A stretch of 6,890 nucleotides of DNA, taken from an uncultured Coleofasciculus sp. (GTDB lineage Bacteria > Cyanobacteriota > Cyanobacteriia > Cyanobacteriales > Coleofasciculaceae). Made by a program: the position numbers and the translations under genes. The stretch lies in NCBI GenBank assembly GCA_902805485.1, contig CADCTM010000891.1, positions 1 through 6,890 on the forward strand. The letters run 5' to 3'. Below, piece by piece: positions 1 to 4,701 of this stretch (its first letter is position 1; each line of letters starts with the position of its first letter). Below the pieces are notes generated by a model. It saw only the letters and a program-made list of their open reading frames with translations, had not been told where the DNA came from and did no database searches.

Positions 1-143
1 GTATCGAGTTTTACTCTACTAATGCGGGTATGCAAGTCGTTCAGCTTATCTATGATTACTCACAGAGAAATCGAACGCCAAAAATGAAAGAGCAAGCTAA
101 AAAGATTGATCAGCTTCGGAAAGAGAATCCATTTAAGAGTTAA
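1..143 (+). CDS. C-terminal end of an unidentified protein (5' end outside the window)
   Basis: An open frame runs in from the left edge and stops at TAA 141-143, giving the last 46 residues (first whole codon at position 3). The piece starts with a mixed hydrophobic stretch (IEFYSTNAGMQVVQLIYDY) and ends in a strongly basic, charged tail with many Lys, Arg, Gln and Glu and the terminus NPFKS. The amino-acid composition looks like real protein, and the frame is on the same strand as the DUF2470 gene that begins 38 bp later. I do not recognise the family; the fragment is too short to assign. The basic tail could be a helical C-terminal extension, but that is inference. Confidence 0.55.
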   Translation, partial: IEFYSTNAGMQVVQLIYDYSQRNRTPKMKEQAKKIDQLRKENPFKS

Positions 144-181
144 TTCATAATAGAAATTGATTTTATTAATAGAGCCTAACC

Positions 182-466
182 ATGTCTGAAGCCTTCTCAC
201 CTGAAATAAGCGATCGCATTTGTAAGCACATGAACGAAGACCATGCCAATGCCGTCGCCCTCTACGTCCAAACCTTTGGTAATTCCCCCGAAACAGAAGC
301 CGCCCAAATGCTCTCAATCGATGCTCAAGGAATGAATCTCACCGCACAAGTTAAGGGTTCATCTGTACCTGTTCGTATCGAATTTGATCATGAACTTAAA
401 GATGCCGAAGATGCTCACCATACCTTAATTGAAATGGTTAAACAAGCAAGAACACTTGGGAAATAG
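182..466 (+). CDS. Stand-alone DUF2470 domain protein
   Basis: A 94-residue soluble protein made of almost nothing but one DUF2470 domain. The family signature HMNEDHANAV is at residues 16-25, followed by the strand IDAQGMNLTA (46-55), VPVRIEF (62-68) and a C-terminal helix with DAHHTLIEMVKQAR (77-90). There is no signal peptide or membrane segment, so it is probably cytoplasmic. Known for the family: DUF2470 is found as the C-terminal part of HugZ-type heme-degrading or heme-binding proteins with a flavin-reductase-like split barrel, and in the plant glutamyl-tRNA reductase-binding protein that tunes tetrapyrrole synthesis. The split-barrel part is absent here. Its location tail-to-tail with a cytochrome oxidase operon, in a window with two heme A synthesis genes, makes a heme-related role attractive, but that is inference. 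The ATG at 182 is the only sensible start; no clear Shine-Dalgarno precedes it. A HIP1 site lies inside the gene at 210-217. Confidence 0.85.
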   Translation: MSEAFSPEISDRICKHMNEDHANAVALYVQTFGNSPETEAAQMLSIDAQGMNLTAQVKGSSVPVRIEFDHELKDAEDAHHTLIEMVKQARTLGK

Positions 467-504
467 ACAAGATTGCCAAAATCAAATCACACTTACTATA
501 TAGG

Positions 505-570
505 CTCAAACCACGCCTTTAGTCCGCGCAGGCGGACTTTGTTAATTTAGCCACAACTGAAGTCGCCGAG
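505..570. repeat. Dispersed two-hairpin intergenic repeat (cyanobacterial type)
   Basis: The gap between the DUF2470 gene and ctaE holds a compact block with a 7-bp perfect stem, AGTCCGC (521-527) and GCGGACT (532-538), around a GCAG loop, followed by TTTG and then a second, decayed dyad around ACTGAAGT (556-563). From memory, blocks with this same layout (CGCCTTTAGTCCGC, GCGGACTTTG, then a GACTTCAGTC-like palindrome) recur in the intergenic spaces of many filamentous cyanobacterial genomes. The second palindrome has lost its symmetry here, as expected of an old copy. The first hairpin followed by TTTG could also help terminate transcription of the DUF2470 gene. Repeat status rests on recall and needs a genome search. 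Confidence 0.55.
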
Positions 571-576
571 TATTCT

Positions 577-614
577 AAAATTGCCTGAAAAAACCCCCAA
601 TTGGGGGCAATTTT
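577..614. terminator. Bidirectional intrinsic terminator between the DUF2470 gene and ctaE
   Basis: The core is CCCCC AATT GGGGG (594-607), a GC-only 5-bp stem with a 4-nt loop. Read on the minus strand it is followed at once by six U residues (the A run 588-593), a textbook Rho-independent terminator starting 33 nt past the ctaE stop. Read on the plus strand it is followed by CAATTTTT. A longer outer stem, AAAATTGCC (577-585) with GGCAATTTT (606-614), can form around part of the core, so plus-strand transcripts can fold a taller structure ending in the U run. The position between two convergent genes fits use from both sides. Confidence 0.8.
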
Positions 615-640
615 TATCAACAAAATGTTGTAGGGATCAC

Positions 641-1261
641 CTAAAGCAAATAAACCAGTGTGAATAAAATAATCCACACCACATCAACAAAGTGCCAATA
701 AAGTTCAGCCGCTTCTACGCCAAAGTGTTCTTGATCAGAATAGTGTTCAGTTTTTTGTGCCCGCCACAATACTGACAAAATCAACAGAAGACCAACGGTA
801 ACGTGCAAACCGTGGAAACCCGTTAGAACATAAAACGAGCTAGCAAAGACATTAGTTGTTAAACCAAATTCTAAATGAGCGTACTCATAAGCTTGCCCCC
901 CCAAAAAGGCAGCGCCCATAATTGCTGTGATGATATACCAGAACCGCAGTCCAGCAACATCATTCTTCTTAATTGCCACATCGCCTTGATGCATCACAAA
1001 ACTGCTAGCAATTAGAACCGCCGTGTTAATTCCTGGCAACAACAACTCTAACTCTGGCGTGCCTTCCGGGGGCCAAGCGGGTAAAGCCGAGCGATAAATC
1101 AGAAAGGCTGTAAACAAGCCGAGAAAAATCATACTCTCAGCAACTAGGAATACAACCACCCCAAACATCCGTAAGTCTGGATGTTCCTCGTGATGACCTG
1201 CCTCAACTTCGTGATGATAATTAAGGGCAGTCTTAGATTCGTCAATTGTTGAACCTTGCAT
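641..1261 (-). CDS. ctaE: Cytochrome c oxidase subunit III
   Basis: Core subunit III of the aa3-type oxidase; it binds no redox metal but stabilises subunit I and supports proton uptake. With the start chosen here it is 206 residues, the usual size of the short bacterial form with five membrane helices (about 32-54, 76-94, 103-124, 139-163 and 186-206). Family marks visible: HPDLRMFG just before helix 1, AESMIFLGLF with the conserved membrane Glu42, GQAYEY (122-127), GFHGLHV (148-154) and YWHFVDVVWIILF (188-200). The N-terminus is His-rich (HH at 16-17, HHEEH at 23-27). I start at the ATG 1261-1259 because GAGAGG (1265-1270) precedes it, although with a short 3-nt gap, and because MQGSTID matches the cyanobacterial N-terminus as I know it. 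A longer frame to 1312 adds 17 residues encoded by heptad repeat and is rejected. It is the last gene of the ctaC-ctaD-ctaE unit and ends before a strong terminator. Confidence 0.95.
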   Translation of the reverse strand: MQGSTIDESKTALNYHHEVEAGHHEEHPDLRMFGVVVFLVAESMIFLGLFTAFLIYRSALPAWPPEGTPELELLLPGINTAVLIASSFVMHQGDVAIKKNDVAGLRFWYIITAIMGAAFLGGQAYEYAHLEFGLTTNVFASSFYVLTGFHGLHVTVGLLLILSVLWRAQKTEHYSDQEHFGVEAAELYWHFVDVVWIILFTLVYLL

Positions 1262-1264
1262 AAA

Positions 1265-1270
1265 CCTCTC
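1265..1270 (-). promoter_or_regulatory. Ribosome binding site candidate deciding the ctaE start
   Basis: On the minus strand GAGAGG sits 3 nt before the ATG at 1261. The spacing is shorter than usual, but no comparable purine run precedes the two upstream in-frame ATGs (1312 and 1291), which lie in heptad repeat. This supports the shorter 206-residue CtaE. Confidence 0.5.
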
Positions 1271-1280
1271 ATGTTTGTGG

Positions 1281-1322
1281 TCAGTTGTCATTAGTAATTG
1301 GTCATTAGTCATTAGTTATTAA
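1281..1322 (+). repeat. Tandem heptad repeat, consensus TCATTAG (cluster 1)
   Basis: Six heptads in exact 7-bp register: TCAGTTG (1281), TCATTAG (1288), TAATTGG (1295), TCATTAG (1302), TCATTAG (1309), TTATTAA (1316). Three are identical. This is the pattern of the short tandemly repeated (STRR) heptads known from filamentous cyanobacteria. It lies in the ctaD-ctaE gap just upstream of ctaE and is responsible for the spurious N-terminal extension of the ctaE frame. Confidence 0.85.
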
Positions 1323-1348
1323 ACACAAGAAGAGCAGCAAATAAAAAA

Positions 1349-1376
1349 TGACTAATGACAGATAACTAAGGACTAA
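1349..1376 (-). repeat. Tandem heptad repeat in opposite orientation (cluster 2), overlapping the ctaD stop
   Basis: On the minus strand the heptads read TTAGTCC, TTAGTTA, TCTGTCA, TTAGTCA, the same consensus as cluster 1 up to rotation but on the other strand. The TAG stop of ctaD (1375-1373) is inside the first unit. The 13-bp arm 1347-1359 is a perfect reverse complement of 1301-1313 in cluster 1, so the ctaD-ctaE message can fold a 13-bp stem with a 33-nt loop. Confidence 0.8.
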
Positions 1377-3139
1377 TCGCGGTTTTGACTTTCCCCTTGA
1401 CGGTCGTCGGGATTAACTGCTACTGCGGGGTCTGGGTCTGCCCGTAAAGCGGAGTTTGGACCAGCAGCTAAAGCGGGTTCTCGTTCTTCGGAGAAGGGTA
1501 TATAGGTCTTATATTGGCGATCGCCCATGCCATAGTCATAAGGACCCGTTGCTAAAACAGGCACACCCTCAAAGTTTTCAATCGCTGGGGGTGAAGTCGT
1601 CATCCACTCCAAAGTTAAAGCTCTCCAAGGATTATTACCTGCTTTTTTGCCTCGGTATAGGCTCCAAATCACGTTAATCAAGAAAGGAATAATCGACGTA
1701 TCCATGATGATTGCGCCGATTGTACAAATCACATTCAAGCTTTGGAACTTCGGGTCATAAAGGGCAATCCGACGATTCATCCCCAATATACCCAACTCAT
1801 GCATCGGCATGAATGCCAAGTTTAAACCAATGAAAGTTAGCCAAAAGTGAATTTGACCAAGAGTTTCGTTGTACATCCGCCCCGTTACTTTCGGGTACCA
1901 GTGATAGAACCCAGCATACAGACCTAAAACACTGCCACCAAAAAGAACGTAGTGGAGGTGAGCCACAACAAAGTAAGTATCGTGGACGTGAATATCAAAG
2001 GGTACCGCCGCCACCATCACGCCTGTAATTCCACCAATTACAAACGCCGAGATAAAGCCACAGCCAAATAGCATGGGAGTATTCCAGCTAATTTTGCCGC
2101 CCCAAATCGTTGCCAACCAACTGAAGACCTTAATCCCCGTTGGCACAGCAATGATCATGCTTGTAACCATGAAAAACATCCGTAACCAGCCAGGAGTCCC
2201 ACTGGTAAACATATGGTGCGCCCAAACAATCAGCCCCAAAAAGCTGATCGCAATACTGGAATAAGCGATCGCTCTATACCCAAAAATCGGCTTCCGCGCA
2301 TGGACAGGCAACACTTCCGAAATCACCCCAAAGAAGGGCAAAATCATGATATACACCGCCGGGTGCGAGTAAAACCAGAACATATGCTGGTAAACAATCG
2401 GATCGCCACCACCGACGGGGTTAAAAAACATTGTCCCGGCGATTAAGTCAAAGGAAAGCAAAATCAACGCCGCCGCCAATACTGGAGTCGCCAGTAGCTG
2501 AAGCGCCGAAGTTGCCAACATCGCCCAGCAGAACAACGGCATCTGATTGATCCCCATTCCCGGTATCCGCATCTTCAAGATTGTGGTCGAGAAATTAATC
2601 GCCCCCAAAATTGAAGAAGTTCCCAGGATTAACAGACTGAAGATCCAAATTGCCTCACCCGCCTTGCTAGAGATCAAGCTCAACGGCGGATAAGATGTCC
2701 AACCCGCCTCCGGTGCCCCAACAAAAAAGCTGGATAGAAGCAAAAAACCGCCAACTGGAATCATCCAGAAGGCAACAGCATTCAATTTGGGGAATGCCAT
2801 ATCTTTTGCCCCGATCATTAGGGGAATTAGATAGTTCGCAAAAGCGCCGGTGCCTGCGGGGACAACCCACAGGAAAATCATTACTGTCGCGTGGACGGTA
2901 AACATCCGGTTGTAGGTTTCCGGGGTAACAAAATCGGAAGCAGGCGTTGCCAATTCGACCCGCATAATCGACGCTAGTATCCCACCAACGAAGAAAAAGA
3001 AGAAAGATGTCACCAGGTATTGAATGCCAATAACCTTGTGATCAGTGTTGAAGGTAAAGTAATCCTGCCATTTCCTGACCCCCGGTTCGTGGTCTAGTGC
3101 AGGCTGATTAGCTTGTTCTTGAAGCTCTGCTTGTGTCAT
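1373..3139 (-). CDS. ctaD: Cytochrome c oxidase subunit I, A2 subtype
   Basis: Catalytic subunit of the aa3-type terminal oxidase, carrying heme a and the heme a3/CuB oxygen-reduction site in about twelve membrane helices. In 588 residues I can place: heme a ligands His83 (TVHATVM) and His396; heme a3 ligand His394 (VVAHLHYV); CuB ligands His259, His308 and His309 (WAHHMFT); Tyr263, the tyrosine that becomes cross-linked to a CuB histidine; the Mg-site pair His386-Asp387; the K-channel lysine Lys337 (VPTGIKVFSW); and the D-channel entrance Asp113 and Asn120 (AKDMAFPKLN). Helix VI reads YSHPAV (257-262) where A1 oxidases have a glutamate, marking the A2 subtype. A hydrophilic tail of about 50 residues ends the protein. 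The ATG at 3139 gives the usual short soluble N-terminus before FNTDHKVIGIQYL; the nearest SD-like AAGGA (around 3152-3156) is 12 nt away, so it is a weak guide. It lies 47 bp after ctaC and 111 bp before ctaE. Confidence 0.98.
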   Translation of the reverse strand: MTQAELQEQANQPALDHEPGVRKWQDYFTFNTDHKVIGIQYLVTSFFFFFVGGILASIMRVELATPASDFVTPETYNRMFTVHATVMIFLWVVPAGTGAFANYLIPLMIGAKDMAFPKLNAVAFWMIPVGGFLLLSSFFVGAPEAGWTSYPPLSLISSKAGEAIWIFSLLILGTSSILGAINFSTTILKMRIPGMGINQMPLFCWAMLATSALQLLATPVLAAALILLSFDLIAGTMFFNPVGGGDPIVYQHMFWFYSHPAVYIMILPFFGVISEVLPVHARKPIFGYRAIAYSSIAISFLGLIVWAHHMFTSGTPGWLRMFFMVTSMIIAVPTGIKVFSWLATIWGGKISWNTPMLFGCGFISAFVIGGITGVMVAAVPFDIHVHDTYFVVAHLHYVLFGGSVLGLYAGFYHWYPKVTGRMYNETLGQIHFWLTFIGLNLAFMPMHELGILGMNRRIALYDPKFQSLNVICTIGAIIMDTSIIPFLINVIWSLYRGKKAGNNPWRALTLEWMTTSPPAIENFEGVPVLATGPYDYGMGDRQYKTYIPFSEEREPALAAGPNSALRADPDPAVAVNPDDRQGESQNRD

Positions 3140-3183
3140 GCTTTTTGTTTATCCTTTGTCCTGGGTCAGCCGTCCGTTATTAT

Positions 3184-3197
3184 TGACTAACGACTAA
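3184..3197 (-). repeat. Heptad repeat pair at the ctaC stop (cluster 3)
   Basis: On the minus strand TTAGTCG and TTAGTCA stand in tandem, the same heptad family as in the ctaD-ctaE gap. The ctaC TAG stop (3189-3187) is formed within this pair. A little further into the 47-bp ctaC-ctaD gap GGACAAA and GGATAAA (about 3149-3162) form another degenerate heptad pair, which includes the SD-like AAGGA before ctaD. Confidence 0.6.
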
Positions 3198-4206
3198 ATG
3201 GTGAGCCATCTGAAGAGTGGCTGGAGTGAAGCTGCTCCAAAGTTTTTGACTCAATTCCCATGTCTGCTGCATATGGGGCGAGAATTTCACTACTGGATCG
3301 ATTAACAGAATTAAGAGCAACGGCTTTATCCAAGGTATCGTTGCTGGCAACGGCTTGCTGCTCTTTCACCCATGATTGGTATTCTTCCGGTGTGTGGACG
3401 AAAAGTTGGGCGCCCATTGCTCCGTGGTAAGCGCCGCAGAGTTCTGCACATACGATTGGATATTGTCCGACTCTATTTGGTGTGAAGCGTAGCTCACTTT
3501 CCCGTCCGGGGATCGCGTCTTGCTTGAGGCGAAACTCTGGCAGCCAGAAGGCGTGTAGCACATCTTGAGCGGTGATTTTTAGATCGACTTCTTGCCCAAC
3601 TGGGATATGCAATTCGCCGGATGTCAGCCCACTTTCAGGGTAGGTAAAAATCCAGGCATATTGCAGACCCATAACGTTAACGGTTAGAGGTACGGGTTGA
3701 TTCTGATTTTCTGGAGAAGCACCTAATCCCAGCGCGATATCACCTTGACTGGGATCGTAGGCAATCAGACTTGTCTGGGCATTATGCTCGGATGGTGACA
3801 TCTGATGATCCATGGCGATCCGGGTACCATGATCATGGGATGCCATCGGATCGAGTCCTCCCATCGCGTTGTAAATTTCAAAGCTATAAACGGCAATGAT
3901 TAGAACGGTGACAGCGGGAATTGCTGTCCAAACGATCTCTAGAGGGATATTGCCATGAATCGGTGGTCCATCGGTTTCGTCACCGTCGCGCCGACGATAG
4001 CGGATGAGTGCTATGACGATGATGCCTTGGACTAGGATAAATAGCCCAATGGAAATAGTCATCATCATGTTGAAGAGCGCATCGACTTGGGCTGCTTCGT
4101 CTGAGGCTGCTACTGGCAGTAGACCGTGGTTTTGACCGTACCACAGGCTGACTAGGGTCAGGGCGATCCCAGCCAGGAGGGTTGCAATTTGACTTGGAAT
4201 GTTCAC
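3187..4206 (-). CDS. ctaC: Cytochrome c oxidase subunit II with CuA centre
   Basis: Electron-entry subunit: its lumenal or periplasmic cupredoxin domain takes electrons from cytochrome c6 or plastocyanin and passes them from CuA to heme a. In 339 residues there is a hydrophobic N-terminal segment (about 5-24), two membrane helices (about 45-69 and 89-110) and the CuA domain. CuA ligands are His218 (DVLHAFW), Cys253, Glu255, Cys257, His261 and Met264 (CAELCGAYHGAM); the aromatic patch is QYAWIFTYP (182-190, Trp185). Between the second helix and the cupredoxin lies a His/Met-rich insert (121-141). No N-terminal Cys, so not a lipoprotein. The start is GTG (4206-4204): an in-frame TAG lies 24 nt upstream with no ATG between, and MNIPSQI leading into LTLVSLWYGQNHGLLP matches cyanobacterial homologues as I recall them. 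No Shine-Dalgarno is visible. First gene of the operon, divergent from ctaA. Confidence 0.97.
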   Translation of the reverse strand: MNIPSQIATLLAGIALTLVSLWYGQNHGLLPVAASDEAAQVDALFNMMMTISIGLFILVQGIIVIALIRYRRRDGDETDGPPIHGNIPLEIVWTAIPAVTVLIIAVYSFEIYNAMGGLDPMASHDHGTRIAMDHQMSPSEHNAQTSLIAYDPSQGDIALGLGASPENQNQPVPLTVNVMGLQYAWIFTYPESGLTSGELHIPVGQEVDLKITAQDVLHAFWLPEFRLKQDAIPGRESELRFTPNRVGQYPIVCAELCGAYHGAMGAQLFVHTPEEYQSWVKEQQAVASNDTLDKAVALNSVNRSSSEILAPYAADMGIESKTLEQLHSSHSSDGSPFSR

Positions 4207-4219
4207 GGTTGAGCTAATG

Positions 4220-4233
4220 GTAGGACTTTCTAC
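4220..4233. promoter_or_regulatory. NtcA-type palindrome GTA-N8-TAC upstream of ctaC
   Basis: The sequence reads GTAGGACTTTCTAC, a perfect match to the GTA-N8-TAC core bound by the cyanobacterial nitrogen regulator NtcA. It ends 13 bp before the GTG start of ctaC, so if occupied it would more likely block transcription or lie downstream of the transcription start than activate in the class II manner; no TA-N3-T box at the usual distance is seen. A match to six fixed bases is expected by chance about once in 4 kb, so roughly one time in eight in a gap of this size. Confidence 0.3.
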
Positions 4234-4286
4234 AAAACTTTGTTTTAAGGAGTTGTTGAGTCAAAGTCCACTCTGATTCGGTTTTT

Positions 4287-4314
4287 AGGTATAACCTGTT
4301 GACCCAGGTTAACC
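4287..4314. promoter_or_regulatory. Nested inverted repeats, possible operator
   Basis: Three overlapping dyads lie within 28 bp: AGGT-ATA-ACCT (4287-4297), TAACCTG (4292-4298) with CAGGTTA (4305-4311) around TTGACC, and the perfect palindrome GGTTAACC (4307-4314). The 7-bp arms could form a hairpin in either transcript or serve as a binding site for a dimeric regulator in front of ctaC. I cannot name a regulator. Confidence 0.35.
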
Positions 4315-4452
4315 GCACCAGAACTTTGAATCTCTAGCTTCTCCGTTGGGGTCACTTACCAAGGTAAGGCAGGTGATGAGTAAACGAGTTAGCTTTTGTT
4401 GCTTTTTCACTATTTTTTTATTTATTTCTTTGGGATCAATCCGCCTGGAGAG

Positions 4453-4486
4453 GTGACAGTATAAAGCGAAGGCGTGACGGCTGCAC
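4453..4486 (-). promoter_or_regulatory. Weak promoter candidate for the ctaC operon with GTGAC direct repeats
   Basis: On the minus strand TATACT (4463-4458) resembles a good -10 box, with GTGCAG (4486-4481) 17 bp upstream as a poor -35. Two direct GTGAC words on the plus strand (4453-4457 and 4474-4478) are 21 bp apart, two helical turns, and flank the TATA element, a spacing that fits an activator or repressor bound on one DNA face. The implied leader to the GTG start is about 250 nt, which is long. Low confidence. Confidence 0.2.
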
Positions 4487-4701
4487 ACTTGAAGTTAAAA
4501 AAATGTAAAGATTTTCTTGCCGTTCCCCGTAATTAATCCCAAAATTTGCTCACAATCTGAAAATTCTCTAAAACTATTCAGCTCTGGTGATAGCGTCATT
4601 AGAGTGGTAAGTAGAGTTTGGTCATCTTTTAAATTCTGGTGTTAGGTTGAGGATGAGCCGCTACTCTCAAGTTAAGTTAATTTTGATTGACATTTGTTGC
4701 T

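Larger units (their letters stand above)
4207..4701. other. Divergent control region between ctaC and ctaA
   Basis: About 495 bp with no convincing gene; it must hold the promoters for both the ctaC-ctaD-ctaE operon (minus) and ctaA-ctaB (plus). Visible structure: a GTA-N8-TAC site (4220-4233), an AAAAC-TTT-GTTTT hairpin (4234-4246), a nested dyad cluster (4287-4314), a CTTACC-AA-GGTAAG dyad (4355-4368), a T-rich block (4395-4431), and two GTGAC words exactly 21 bp apart (4453 and 4474) flanking a TATA-like element. A 26-codon frame (4376-4456) is present but unsupported. I found no good -35/-10 pair on the plus strand for ctaA, nor an rRNA, tRNA or recognisable riboswitch. Confidence 0.7.

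Noticed and set aside
60..317. Minus-strand 85-codon frame across the DUF2470 gene start
   Set aside because: It is antisense to a gene with a clear family signature, covers an intergenic stretch, and has an Arg/Phe-rich low-complexity product with no recognisable features.
1281..1376. CRISPR array
   Set aside because: The units are 7 bp, contiguous and degenerate, with no spacers; they are tandem heptads.
1456..2901. Several frames of 63-77 codons on either strand within ctaD
   Set aside because: They are shadows of the ctaD coding frame, whose full set of metal ligands shows it to be the real gene.
3366..3563. Minus-strand 65-codon frame within ctaC
   Set aside because: It overlaps the CuA domain in another frame and has no start signal or family features.
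4687..4701. TTG start giving CtaA five extra residues
   Set aside because: It lies directly after an in-frame TGA and has no ribosome site; the ATG at 4702 gives the usual N-terminus.
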